Assembly (NCBI GenBank): GCA_026874595.1
Contig: CM049311.1
Location: 12,431,676 to 12,495,675, forward strand
Direction of reading: 5' to 3'
DNA: 64,000 nt
Source of the DNA: Sipunculus nudus
Lineage: Eukaryota > Annelida > Sipuncula > Golfingiida > Sipunculidae
The position numbers were made by a program, and so were the translations under genes. Below, in pieces: positions 1 to 11,399 of the stretch (within the stretch, counting starts at the first letter, position 1; the number at the start of each line of letters is the position of its first letter). A model generated the notes under the pieces. That model worked only from the letters and a program-made list of their open reading frames with translations, did no database searches and had not been told where the DNA came from.

Positions 1-1151
1 CCTTTTCTGTCTGCGTTTCCTCGTAAAGTGTCATGTTTGTGCAGCTGGTTGAGCTACCACCATAAGTTTTTCAAATAACATATTTTAATCACAAAACTTA
101 AATGGCGATTACTTTTTTTATTTGCAAAAACGGCTTTTTGACTTATTGACTAAAAGGATACATAAAATATACCAAAATAGTTTTTGAAATTACCAGTCAC
201 TGTAAGCAGATTTTATTTTGCATACATTTGTTTATAGTGATATAGATTGTTTCAACTAAAAAGTGGTATATTAATGCCTTGTCAGTTTCACAAGATAATG
301 GCACTATAGTGGACACAATTTTAAAGAAAAAATAACTGAAACATTGGATTTTTATAATGGTTATTTATTAAAACATTATGGTGCCTTCATAGAAGGGATT
401 GCCATTTTTCTTTTAGATCTTTTTCATACAGACAGTATTTTCCGATGAAAAGTTAAAATAACATCCCATATATTGCATCAAGATAAAGTATTGTATTATA
501 TATAATTAAACAAATCTGAAATGTTAATATGGAGCATATGATTCAAAGTAAAATAGCGATATAGTAAGTAGAAATCTTACATACATTATGAAAATTATAT
601 TATCTGATTAAGACTGCATTGTATATTGTATTTCAGTTTATCGATGGGAACGATATTTGATTAAATATGTATGCCTTGAAAACCTTACCGTGAAGTCCAT
701 GAAGTGAAAAATTTTAAATAATGTTACCTTAAGACACTCTTTGCTGTAATTATGACATGGCCAAACATGATTATACCGTATTCTTATAGTATTAAAGTGT
801 CTTAAAAAATAGAAACAAATTCACTGATTACATTTTGGTGTATATATACTTATTCCATCCGTTTTGGATTAACTGGAGTAAATTTCAATTGCTGGTATTA
901 CAATGGGTTTGCATGACTTGTGCATAATATGACAAGGACAATCTAACAACAGAAGTATGATAGGATGACCAACAAAAAAATCAGCTCTTAAAGAAAAAAA
1001 ATTAAATCATAAAATTAAAATTAAATTACATCCCGTATAATCATTCCTTGACATTCGGTGTACCATACATGTTAATCTAAAAATATATGTAAGGTAGGAT
1101 TAAAATAGTGATTCTAAAAGTGACTGACAAGATAACAATGTTAACATATTT
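1..1151. other. AT-rich non-coding DNA, 3' side of the MOLO1-like gene
   Basis: No open frame with coding character and no recognisable repeat family is visible here. The stretch lies downstream (on the minus strand) of the stop codon at 1152-1154 and probably holds the 3' untranslated region. Several AATAAA-like hexamers occur on the minus strand (for example near 363-368 and 212-217), but nothing decides which, if any, is used. Confidence 0.5.
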
Positions 1152-1542
1152 TCAGAAGCCGCCACCACCGCCGTCACCACCGTCGTGCCCGCCGCTGCTC
1201 GAACCGCCGCCGCCGCTATCATGTCCACCACCCCACGAGCTGCCATGATGTGACACGTGACCACCATGGTGGTGTGACGCATGACCTCCGTGATGATCAT
1301 CGTAACCATGAGGATAGGTATTGTGGTTTAAGCCGTGACTGCGTCCTCCTCTTCCCCAACCCCCGCCGCCGCCGCCGCCGCCCATGTTGAAGCTTTTACC
1401 TTTTCTCTGGCGGCAAAAGAAGCAAAGTCCGCCGCAGCAACAGAACAATAAAAACACACCAATCAGAATCGGAGCCATCATCCATCCCTGCCAGCTGCTG
1501 CCACCTGACCTAACGCATGGACGAGTTCCGGATAATATTTTC
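1152..1542 (-). CDS. MOLO1-like gene, last exon (membrane segment and Gly/His-rich tail)
   Basis: The acceptor gttcttcag|G starts the exon; the split Arg codon joins exon 4 to [10 protein letters not shown]. It then encodes a Ser/Gly linker, a membrane segment, the Cys cluster, RQRKGK, and a low-complexity tail of Gly runs alternating with His (DHHGGH, SHHHGGH, SHHG). The stop is at 1154-1152. Upstream reading of the same frame to 1757 is intronic. Bacterial TPM proteins also end in a membrane segment plus Gly-rich tail, a striking parallel. Confidence 0.8.
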
Positions 1543-3541
1543 CTGAAGAACGAAGGTTTAAAAAACTTATGTTTTATCGATTGTTTGGCATCATGTGATA
1601 CATCAAACTCAAGCTCAACTCCAGCACATATTTTGTTATAGGAAAAACTGTTTGCTATAGAGAGGAGGAAGGTTAAGAGTGTGCGGAGGGCCAAACATTG
1701 TATGATTTTTAATATAAAAAAAAATAAGTACTGGTTGTTCCTAAGGGAAGAAGACATATTGCAGACTGAAATTTTGTAATTTAATTAGAAAAGTCCCATT
1801 CCAGTTACAAATCATTCCATGCAAACTTATGGTGGACAATAGCAACTATCAAAATCACAATTAATTAAAATAAGTCTAAATATCGTGTAATCCAAATTGT
1901 CTTACCTGTATTCCGACACCATGTATCGAATTCCGTCATAATAGTGGTTCCTGGAGAAGTAATTGCGACTCTCCCTGTAAATATCCTGTGTACACCTGGC
2001 AGACAGCTTTTTCAAGGTTGTATCTCCCAGGGCAGTGTAGATCTAAGAAATCATATGAAAGTAAACAGTAACCTCATTACAATCATTTAGCTTTTTTTTT
2101 AAGTTTATACAAAAGCTTGAAAACAAATGTCAAATGGGCACAGAGAGACAGAAAGCCCCACCTGGCGGTCGTCCCGTGAAACAACTATAATGATATCATC
2201 CTCACATTCGCCGAAACTCCACGACACATCACGAAGGTACCTGGCGAACTGCCGCGTATAGCTTTCCCTCCTCGCAGGGTCTGTCATTGGCCAGCTAAAA
2301 TATATATGAATTGTATGACTGTATGTGTATATATTAAAATCCAAGAGTATACACACATCTGAGCACAAATGTCAATATGTGATTTACCCCTGTATTAACT
2401 ACTGCCCCGTGGGAAGTACCAAATACTTCATTATTTTTAGATGAACTTATAAGTATATACAATGTCCCACGTGAACTGGAATACTCACGCATTGTTAATT
2501 TTAACATTATTACAGTGGCTATGTCTTTTTCTCCGGCGAAGTACTCCTTAATAGGATTCTTTTATGAACTTCATTTATTTGACATGGATTTTACAACTAG
2601 TTATAATAACTTATACTCCATTCTAGCAACCAGTGTCCACTTGTTTTTAGATAATTGTCATTTAAGTTTATATTTTTCAATTATTTCTTAGAGACCTGCA
2701 CATGGAAGTGACAACCTCATATGGCAATTCATTATTATACAATAAATCTCCTGCTTGTGTTTCAAATACTGTTGGACTATTTACAATGTTCTGACAGATC
2801 TGTTTCTTGAACAAGGTGTTAGGTAGGTATGTATTTTTTGGTGAGGGTAACCGCCTCCTGTTTTCAATGCGGACACATCTAAAACTTAATCTTAAGCATT
2901 TACATCTACAGATTCCCATTTCGGTTTTAGACTACGTGAAAGGGCGGTAGCACTCGCTTCCTGTCATTTTATGTTATATCCTGGTGTCACCCAGGCCCGG
3001 TGTCTACCGCACATGTATGCGCTTGGTGTGACACGGCTGTGGGGTACAGTCTTAGCAATAAGCCTGCAGAGCGCTCACCCTGGATCTTGGCCGACCGTGA
3101 AATTTCACCGCCCCACAGCTTAGATTTGAACTCATGAACTCCCGCTTTCAGTCTTGTGCTCTACCTCAGAGCCACAGAAGCCGGTAAGTAGCAGGGGGTT
3201 TAGCAGGGGGCACTCTACATAGCTCGGATAGAGACGTTTGATAGTCTGTTACGGTGGAGGAAACCGGAAGAACCGGAGAAAACCACGGACCTTGGAAGGG
3301 CCATCATTACAGATCTCATCGCAGCTTCGGGACAGAACCCTGATGGACAGCGGAGAGAGGCGGGCGGACGTTTTACCACTCGACTATCCATGCCTCCAGA
3401 TTAGGTGTACACATAAGAATTCAAGTACATCGCAACGAGACAATATTAGAATCTTATAACAGAGTGCGAATTATATGGATCTTGAAGAGTATTGAACTGT
3501 TTTAAAATCCTATCTGAATAAAATCAATACTATACTGTATA

Positions 3542-3582
<41 letters not shown>

Positions 3583-3645
3583 AATATATACACAACACAA
3601 GAAAATAAAAGTGCAAATTATACACACGCATATATATAAATGTAC

Positions 3646-3679
<34 letters not shown>

Positions 3680-3687
3680 ATTCATAA

Positions 3688-3719
<32 letters not shown>

Positions 3720-3961
3720 AGATGCTGGTTCATTGTAAATAGAGATGGAACTAGAACACACAGAAAAGTAGGTTCACTGCCCATCGGGCATATATATATA
3801 TATCACAAGAAGAGTGCAAATTTACCCTCTTCCGTCGTCGATCCGCGGAACTAGTGCGACTCCTATCGGATAAGGATTGTTGCAACGCCTGCAGGGACAA
3901 TCAAGTCGGCTCCGCGTCGACTCAATGGCTCTGTCAATGTTATCCGCTGAAATGAATATAT

Positions 3962-4030
<69 letters not shown>

Positions 4031-4627
4031 TATATATGTATACATATATATATAACGGTTGAAATAAATTGACAGAAAACTTCAGTTATGACATTTTCTA
4101 ATATATTTATTATTAATATCAAATTACGAAACCTAATCAGAACATTATTTTTGAAACGTATCCAGTATGACGAGATGTTATTCAGTGCCATAATGGGTAA
4201 ACGCTACCGTTTGATTTCCTTTAGTAATGAGCAGTTCTGAAGGTATGATGCATTAAACTCTACCCGTCGTATTAACTTACAGCGTTAAAGTATGATATAA
4301 TAACCAGTTGGACGCTTTAATATTTGATTTTTCACAAAGTAATTATCGTCGGCTGGGTAGTTTTTCATCACTTGCTTTGATTTATGTAGCTGAACAGCGA
4401 ATATGATTCTGTAACCAGTGCAGAACCTTTGTTATCGATATCTGCATGCTCACTTAATATATATGATCACGTTCTGCATTTGACTGCGTCCATAATAAAT
4501 GAAAATTGAGTTAACCATACAACCTACACGGGACTGGCTTGGAATCATCCACATAAACTGTCCTTAAGACACCAAGGCGAACCTCTGAGGTTATATCAAG
4601 ATATCGTTGGCTTGCCTTTTGAAGTGT

Positions 4628-4697
<70 letters not shown>

Positions 4698-5424
4698 TGA
4701 AATGGCAACCAAAGCCATTCATTAATATATATATCCATATTTATTCCGATCAAAATATCCCGTCTCTACACATAGTAAACCGCATATCATACATAAACTG
4801 AATCCTATCATATATGTAGTATGTCACGAAAAAATATAAAAAAATATAACTGCTACGTTATGGGGTGTCGCGTATATTTTTGAAACAAGGTCAAATGGTT
4901 TTATTAGACTTGAACAACGAAATAGACCCAGGTCAATAGGTTTGTCCAGTCTTAATGGCGGGTCTTGGTTCACTGTTGTACCACATAATAAAATAATATC
5001 GGTATCGACAATAAATGTTACTTGGAGATATTATCATCATGGGGTTTCACTTAAGTTGTGAAAAGGGGTTATGTTTCACATATACCAGAGAGCACAGACG
5101 GCCTGTCCAATCGCTAACTAATGAGTGGTCAAGACGTCAACGTTTGACCGAGTAAACATAAGGGGCTCACTGATGGGTAGGGAAGCACCACTCCGTGCCA
5201 GGGTGAGTAACTAATGTACAGGATTCAAAACTTGTGTTTATCTTCCTGACTGCTGTATGTATTACTTCATACTTAATAAAAATATACTAGCACTTTAAAG
5301 GAAACATTGATGAAATTACCAAGGATTGGAAACTTACTAAAAAATCCTATTTGTTGCAAAGAATAAAACGTAACCCACTAATCTTCGAACAGACCCTTAA
5401 CGCTTGTGAGGTAGGTATATTTTA

Positions 5425-5471
<47 letters not shown>

Positions 5472-5992
5472 TAAATACATATGTATGCTGATACTGAAAA
5501 AAAACGATGTAGTTAGTTCGTGGTAAATCTTACTACATATGGGTCTCATCATTTTTTTAGCATTTTAACTGAAATACTAATGTCAGCATGCGCCGAGGCT
5601 TCCATTGACGTTAAATAAAACGGAATTTTCCAACATTGCAGTTAAGTATATTGATATCTTATACTTATCCCCGACTTGTACAGTTATGCAGCTAGGCCTA
5701 TATAAAATTATTATGAAGCTGACTCCTCATACAATCCCAAATACTAGATCCTCAGTTTGACGACATTAGATTATCGCAAGGTTCTGAATACCCAATAGAA
5801 CACTTTACCTTGTATTGACGACAATATGTTGTTCGGATCACACACCCACGACTTTTGAAAGTTACGGCCACACTGGCTGATGTCAAGCCGAGGATTAGGA
5901 AAATCTTCGATTTTCCAGGCCTGTTTCCAGTTACCGAATAAAGCCCCAGGTAACCAGGCGATCATGAGAGTAAGTTTAAACAGTCCAGACAT
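1152..5992 (-). CDS. MOLO1/TPM-domain single-pass membrane protein, gene span (5 exons found)
   Basis: Exons on the minus strand: 5992-5809, 4584-4524, 2294-2162, 2042-1906 and 1542-1152. All junctions are GT-AG and phases match (1,2,0,2), giving about 301 residues. Residues 1-20 are a signal peptide. The segment [13 protein letters not shown] followed by [11 protein letters not shown] is the hallmark start of the MOLO1 (modulator of levamisole receptor) subgroup of TPM domains. [20 protein letters not shown] matches the central TPM strand (C-x-D-D-hydrophobic, S-R-x-D) and is followed by the [12 protein letters not shown] helix. A membrane segment lies at about 193-215 with a [10 protein letters not shown] cluster, probably palmitoylated, then a basic stop-transfer and a Gly/His-rich tail of about 80 residues. 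In the nematode, MOLO-1 is an auxiliary protein of a Cys-loop receptor; that role here is inference. About 25-30 residues expected between WVCDP...ILSS and the [10 protein letters not shown] strand are missing, so one more phase 1-1 exon between 4585 and 5808 is likely. Confidence 0.8.
1906..2042 (-). CDS. MOLO1-like gene, exon 4 (TPM C-terminal part)
   Basis: The acceptor tttcttag|ATC and donor ACAG|gtaaga bound 137 nt encoding 45 residues plus two bases. [14 protein letters not shown] continues the TPM strand and helix, and [15 protein letters not shown] is the last helix, conserved in MOLO1 relatives as YY-x-G-hydrophobic. Confidence 0.85.
2162..2294 (-). CDS. MOLO1-like gene, exon 3 (TPM core)
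   Basis: The acceptor tattttag|C and donor CGCCAG|gtgggg bound 133 nt encoding 44 residues: [10 protein letters not shown], then a helix with [18 protein letters not shown], then the hydrophobic strand [11 protein letters not shown]. The W-x-x-G-x-C-x-D-D arrangement before the strand is typical of the family and would bind a metal ion in TPM domains. Confidence 0.85.
2940..3190 (-). mobile_element. tRNA-derived SINE-like element
   Basis: On the minus strand the sequence has a Pol III A box, TGAGGTAGAGCAC (3168-3156), and a B box, GAGTTCAAATC (3133-3123), at tRNA-like spacing. A longer GC-richer body without coding potential follows. The flanks lack a clear target-site duplication by eye, so the outer limits are approximate. 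Confidence 0.55.
3547..3713. repeat. (TA)n and (GA)n microsatellites
   Basis: TA-alternating tracts at about 3547-3580 and 3645-3682 are followed directly by a (GA)n tract at about 3688-3713. Confidence 0.9.
3957..4054. repeat. (TA)n microsatellite
   Basis: A long alternating TA tract with a few CA interruptions at both ends. Confidence 0.9.
4524..4584 (-). CDS. MOLO1-like gene, exon 2 (short, 61 nt)
   Basis: The acceptor cctcag|AG and donor TGTAG|gttgta bound 61 nt that encode [19 protein letters not shown]. Both boundary phases fit neighbouring exons: a split Glu with exon 1 and a split Ser with exon 3. The peptide corresponds to the first TPM beta strand (usual form: VGVAILKTIYV). A (TA)n tract starts 45 bases upstream of the acceptor. 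The donor is not strong, so this exon is less certain than the others. Confidence 0.6.
4629..4695. repeat. (TA)n microsatellite next to MOLO1-like exon 2
   Basis: About 33 uninterrupted TA units, lying just upstream (minus strand) of the acceptor at 4585. Confidence 0.95.
5424..5467. repeat. (TA)n microsatellite
   Basis: About 21 TA units inside the intron after MOLO1-like exon 1. Confidence 0.95.
5809..5992 (-). CDS. MOLO1-like gene, exon 1 (signal peptide and WVCDP motif)
   Basis: It encodes 61 residues plus one base (phase 1). I chose the ATG at 5992-5990 because it starts a typical signal peptide: a short basic N-region, [14 protein letters not shown] core, then NWKQAW. An in-frame ATG at 6061 would add 23 residues in front of it and spoil the signal. 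The donor is CAAG|gtaaag. The end of the exon carries CGR...[12 protein letters not shown], the diagnostic MOLO1 N-terminal motif. Confidence 0.8.
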
Positions 5993-6229
5993 TGTGTTAC
6001 ATGGACGCGAAATACGGACCACAAACATATGTAGACTGATACGGCCTTGTGAAAGATTCACCGAACGTCCGCAGTCGACCGTGGTACTATGGCTGGCTGG
6101 CTCCTCGGGCGTTCAAGGTCATTTGGTAAACACATTACACGCCATGTGTGTTTGTGTGCATCCCAAAAAGGCATCTCAAACAGGGCGACCTCAGAAGAAA
6201 GGCATGAAAGGAGACGAATAACGGACATA

Positions 6230-6860
6230 AGACACACCATTGACACCATAGTCCAGCGGTTAAGCTCCCATTTATGGAGGAATTGTGCAAAAAATGAAAG
6301 AAGCATGAAAGTTGGCAAAAGTATTCTTTGAAGCTTATTGATGAATTTCAGATATAGGGCCAAGCTGAAAATAAATTATCTTGGCCAAAATCCATGATGG
6401 CGGCCAAAATGGCCGCCAAATTAGAAAATGTCAATAACTTGAGTTAATATGTCCCGAGAAAGCATTGCAAGTACTCTAATATTATGTTTTTTGGACTGAG
6501 AAATTCAATTTTTGAGGTTCCAACCCTCTCCAGGTACTCATTAACTGATTTTTATTACGAATTTGGTAATATTTCCATTAGTCCAACAGTTCAGCTGCAT
6601 ATTGAGAAGAATTGAAATGAAAACCTGAAAAGAAGAATGAAACTTGGCATAATAATTTTCCAGACCATACTCTATATGTTCAGAAATGGGGCCGAGCGGG
6701 ATTCACAATATCTTGCTAAAACTCCAAGATGGCCAACGAAACATAAAATACCAATATAGTCGGTTATATTTGTCCTTGAATGCATTGCAAGTCCACTGTT
6801 TCCATATTACTAGGATCGAAAAAAATATTTATAAGGGTTCCAGGTCTGTATCATGCATGT
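6230..6860 (+). repeat. Dispersed repeat with GGCGGCCAAAATGGCCGCC motif, two diverged units
   Basis: Two related units (about 6240-6440 and 6590-6830) share the order: GAAAGAAGCATGAAAGTTGGC-like, a TTTCAGATATAGGGCC-like step, then an AAGATGGC motif. An inverted relative lies at 10225-10500. The frames are broken throughout. I do not recognise the family; the inverted copy about 4 kb away supports a mobile or repeated origin. Confidence 0.6.
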
Positions 6861-7019
6861 GTGAATGAAGTCTGATTTTTTGTTGGTATTGAAATTGTGC
6901 CAAAATTACCCTTTTTTACCAGCACATCTAACGGTAAAACGTATTTGTTGATTACCTTGCCGAAATTTAATATATTTCTTAATTTTAAGTATTTGATCAT
7001 TATGCCCCTTTCAATGTAA

Positions 7020-7130
7020 TAAAAAGGACAGTCGATTGGTAAAACGCTCGGCTCTCTTCACTGGCGACCAAGTTTCTGTCCCCGATGCTGCTATGAGAGT
7101 GGATTGTTGTGGTCCGTACAGAGTCTGTTG
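7020..7130 (+). mobile_element. tRNA-like SINE remnant
   Basis: GATTGGTAAAACGCTCGG is followed by a short loop and a degraded B-box-like GACCAAGTTTCTGTCCC. This resembles the start of a tRNA-derived SINE, but the promoter boxes are decayed. Confidence 0.35.
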
Positions 7131-7499
7131 TTTTTCTTCGTGTCCTCTGATTCCATCCACCATTTCGCCATCCGAGCCACGGAAAGTGCCTTGTAGTAGT
7201 TATTATAACCAGTAGTACAATCAGTGTAAAAGAAATTTTATTTGTTTATAAGTTGTGGCTCTTTTGCCTTGAGGTGACGGTGCAGCTTTAAGACTCTTTG
7301 CTTGCATGAAGAAAGAATCAGTACATATTTAGCGGCTCACCACATTATGCTGTGTGCTACGCTTTCTTTTAAAGTGATAGATTTAGGCCTGTTGGTATCA
7401 CTTTCTACTGAATGAGAATGAATTTATCCGTATGATAAAGATGGTCTGTTGTTAGAAAGGAGTCATAACCTATCTTAAGACATTAGAAAAAAACCTCAT

Positions 7500-7615
7500 G
7501 GTTTGTGGCGAGATTTCACCATTATGCCATTGCGACATCGACGGGGTTTGAACCGGGGACCTACAAACACGTCCTTAACCAAGAGGCAACGTTCTAATCC
7601 CGTATATGCTATCTT
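7500..7615 (-). mobile_element. tRNA-like SINE remnant
   Basis: The minus strand shows a good B box, GGTTCAAACCCC (about 7556-7543), preceded by a tRNA-like arm. The A box is weak. It lacks a complete cloverleaf, so I do not call it a tRNA gene. Confidence 0.4.
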
Positions 7616-8534
7616 TGTTATATGTTGATGGTGCATGACAGAATCTGGACACTTGTAGACATTAGTGCAGTTTGCCGTTTACCTTCTACATTGATAATCC
7701 TTACCAATAAGCTAACTTTGCATTTCCAAGTGATGTCTTAAAATACTTCGTTTGCTTACATAATGCACACTTTTAATAAATATAATGATAATTAGAAATA
7801 ATAAATATTTGCTTCATTTATTGAAATAATTTATCTTCGTGTGCACAGAATGCAAGATTGTAGGTCGGACTGAACTTTGCACATAAGATAAAAAGAACCG
7901 ATAGTAAGTTGGAATCGTGGGCGTTTTACTAGAAGAAAAACGCTCTTGTCCTGCAAAATATAAAAGAAAATATTCAGGCAAGGTTATACAATTTGCTGGC
8001 AATATTACAAAAAAAAATAATGTAATAAACTGTTCTGCTCAGTAATAATATTCAGGAGTAGTCTATCCTCATTAATATATGTTCACTTGACGAAGCGAAT
8101 GGTATGAAATACAAGTTTCCCAAGCATTCTGCATTTGGGCATAAATTTGACAGAAAGGGAAAGTACAAAGGTTGCCAGAGCTTAGAAGCTGAAAGCACAG
8201 CAAAGTTACAATCACCAATCATGTCGATAAAAACTCAAACCAAACTTTGTGCTTGATTTTTAGGTAATCAAGTTAACGAAGAAAGAATGCATGTTTGGAA
8301 CCTGAGGATGCATTATATTTTTCAACCTTGTTTTGTGAATTAGACTTTCTATCCTCCGTCTTGCTGTACCATGTTCTTAACATCCATCCATGAAAGATAA
8401 GCTAGCTTGAACCTGGCAGCACCGACTCATACATGTGGTGAATATTTCTAACAATATATGCATGTACTACATTAATCTACAAACGTGCATAATATCAGCA
8501 AATGAAAGTATTTTGTTCACACCTACGCATTATG

Positions 8535-10100
8535 CAAAGTGAATTTTAATGGCAACTCGTCGGGAAGGAACAAGTTTTATATCACAAAAATTGCATCACA
8601 GCAAATGACTACTTTACTGACACATGTGTCGGTTCTTTCCTACGAACATGCAGTCTAAAGTCTACATCGTCACCATATCACAAAATTAGTAAGCTGCATG
8701 AGTGTTATTTCATGCATTCATCACCATAGTACAAAGGCAGCATACAACAACATGTTGCGCACCTCTTATGTGTGTGGATTTTTTTTTTTGCCAACATACA
8801 GTCTGAAAGCCATCACTTCATGGCAAAAGAAGCTTAAAGTCCATACTGCACACAGGTGTGAGCTTCTACATAAGCGCGTATCTTGTCATGCACGCATGTA
8901 CTTTAAATTCATTATAAATAAAAGTCTTTCCTTTTAAACAGACATGGTGTTCAAATACTTTTAACAAGAACATGTAAATTAAATTTCAGCAGATCTATTT
9001 GGTTTTTTTCTTGCATTAATAAAGATTTACATGAATGTTTAGTTGATGGTATAATTAAATATCATGTTTGTAGATTTTCAAAAACCCTACCTATTCTTCA
9101 CTGATATATGAAGCTCCCGCTGATACCAGACAGGAAACCTAAGTTTCTTTCATCCCTTACCTCGGCAAAGCTGTTAATACATTAGGTATAGCATGCAAAT
9201 AAAGGGATTTCAAACAGAGGAAGTCAGATATTAAATATTAATATAACAAACCTACCCCAGCAAATGACACTTTCATTTAAAAGTGCAGTGTTCGACAAAT
9301 TTTATCAAGTTTACCGTTGGGTGTACTGATGAAAAAGGGACTTTTAGTACAATTTTAGTAGGTATACACAAGGCGGAATCTATACAGCTGACAGGTGTGA
9401 GCTGCTTACATAGGTCTGTATCCTGCCACGCACGCATCCAGTCTGATATAAAAGTTATAAGCAGATAAACTTTATATTGTATGGATTGTCTAATTTATTT
9501 TATTATAATATATAATTAATATAGATTGTACAGTTTATTGTAATTACTATTACAAGGACAAGGAGGAATTCATCCATCTTGGATGGGCCATTATAACCAA
9601 ATAGGAATAGGAACGATGTTGTTTAAACCTTGGGCGCTAGTGGAGATAGCCGAGCGTTTTACCACTCAATTGTCCATTCCATTACATTGAAACAGACATT
9701 GGGCTCAAATATGTAAAATTAATATATATGTTAAATGTCAGCACAGTTGGATTTATGCGTTTGATATTTTCCAATTGCCCTAACAAAGGTTTACATGAAT
9801 GCTGATCTCAAAACCTAAGTACATATATGTAGGTTTCAAATATTGTAATGGCAAGTGTTTACGGACATATCAAGTTCAATCCTAATTTCATTGCAGATTT
9901 CGATAGATTAGTTATTTTTTCACCATTCACCTCTTCAAAGGAATTATATTTGTAAGCATGCAAATAAAGGGGAAGTAAAAGGAAGAAAGGAGGAAACCTT
10001 GCAATAAAAATTGTTCTACTATGAAAGCATCCGAATTCATGACAAAGCAGACAAACCTAAGCCAGCAAATGACACTTTCATTTGACTACAATCACAATGT
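8535..10100. repeat. Diverged tandem duplication of about 0.75-0.8 kb
   Basis: The block at about 8938-9290 is repeated, with much divergence and indels, at about 9688-10090. Both copies run in the same order: ACAGACAT..TTCAAATA, AAAG(A/G)TTTACATGAATG, GCATGCAAATAAAGGG, then CAGCAAATGACACTTTCATTT. A part of the preceding block (8850-8900, AGGTGTGAGCT..ACATA) recurs at 9390-9440. No coding frame persists in both copies. Confidence 0.6.
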
Positions 10101-10224
10101 ATGCGACTACTGTGCAGAACTCAACAAATAATGTTTGCTATCCATTGTGCAAGTAAACAAGGGGAAATGTAGGACAATTTCAATATAAACTAAACCAGGA
10201 TTCATTCACAGAGTCATTTTACAG

Positions 10225-10500
10225 ACTTTAAACCCTTATAAATGAATGCATCGACCCCAAAAACATAGAAATAGTGCACTTGAAAAGCATCCTAGGACAA
10301 ATATAACCGAATGTATTGATATTTGATAATCCGGCGACCATCTTGGCCGCCATCTTGGATTTTGACCAAGATCGGATGAATTCCACTTGGCCCTATATCT
10401 GAAAATATTGAGTATGGTCTGGACAACTGTTATGCCAAGTTTCATGCTTCTTTCACTTTTTGCACAATTCTTCTGATAACAGCTGGACTACCACAAAGAG
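10225..10500 (-). repeat. Inverted copy of the 6.2-6.9 kb dispersed repeat
   Basis: Read on the minus strand it gives AGCTGTTATCAGAAGAATTG, then GCAAAAAGTGAAAGAAGCATG, a CAGATATAGGGCCAAGTGG step and AAGATGGCGGCCAAGATGG. These are the same ordered landmarks as the units at 6240-6830. Confidence 0.65.
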
Positions 10501-10601
10501 GTCGTCATTGCTCATTGCTTTTGCCCTGGATGCGAAACTGCAGTCGAGACTTGATATCGGTCATGTGGTTGAGTGAGAACCATCACGTGTGTGTGTTTGA
10601 A

Positions 10602-10602
<1 letters not shown>

Positions 10603-10657
<55 letters not shown>
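10603..10657. repeat. (GA)n microsatellite
   Basis: About 26 GA units following ACAGA. Confidence 0.95.
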
Positions 10658-10659
<2 letters not shown>

Positions 10660-10710
10660 TTATATGTCACAATTACAGGACCGTTGTGTAAACGCCTTAG
10701 ATTATACCAA

Positions 10711-10860
10711 TACAGTAAAACCTCTCTATAGCGGCAGTCACGGGACCTGAAGATTTGTCCGATATAACTGGGTGTCCGCCCCAGAGGGTGTATGGTCCTG
10801 CGGTCCTGTGGTAACCAGATGTCCGAGTTCTAATCGAGTGACATAAATTTCAATGAAAAA
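10711..10860 (+). mobile_element. pogo/Tigger-like terminal repeat, partial element
   Basis: TACAGTAAAACCTCTCTATA at 10711-10730 is the characteristic outward end of pogo/Tigger-type Tc1-mariner elements (CAGTnAAACCTC next to a TA target). The sequence beyond it is GC-richer, then merges with AT-rich DNA. No transposase frame and no matching opposite end were found, so this is a fragment or a MITE. Confidence 0.5.
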
Positions 10861-11399
10861 CTGCATTTTTTTATTTTTGCGGCTGTTTTTCGGAATTATT
10901 GATTTGGTCATTGACGTAATTATTTAATGGAGGATATACATTCCAAAATTGATCGAGTGGCAGGACTTACTCACAGATGCTCCGTGTGTTTGACCTAGTT
11001 CCCATATGTCCATTTGATTTCTTAGATACACAGTCTTTATGTAATCTTGGAGGAATAATATATTAACAAAAATGATTTCTACCATGTCTCATAATTACCT
11101 AATCTTGGTTATTTTAACATTCTTTGCAATGCCAAAGTTAAAAAGGACGAATGACTTAAAGGCGCATTCTACGTCCCTTTTGATTGGTTCGTGTGACCAG
11201 TATCCTTGAGGGGTATGTTATACCATCGGTGATTGGCTCACATCAGGACCATGAGTCACGTTATCATCCACAGTAAAAAAAAAACACCATGTAACGTGGC
11301 TGATAGGTGAACAGCTCCGAGAAATTACAAGTTCACCATGCAATTTGAGCAATGAAGTGTCATATCAATCACCAAACAGGTGCATAAATAACTGTCATG

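Larger units (their letters stand above)
2295..4523. other. Intron of the MOLO1-like gene (between exons 2 and 3)
   Basis: The span between the 4524-4584 and 2162-2294 exons. It holds a tRNA-derived SINE (about 2940-3190), a GC-richer repeat-like piece (about 3190-3470) with a GGAGGAAACCGGA-type motif, several (TA)n tracts and a (GA)n tract. A short open piece at 2677-2919 shows no conserved motif and I treat it as chance. Confidence 0.5.

Noticed and set aside
1384-1641. Plus-strand open frame of 85 codons
   Set aside because: It is antisense to the last exon of the MOLO1-like gene, whose frame has clear domain content.
4300-4420. Coding-like minus-strand piece ending in a gtaagt donor (near 4280)
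   Set aside because: The frame that looks best hits a stop before the donor, and no phase 2-2 exon fits between exons 2 and 3 of the MOLO1-like gene.
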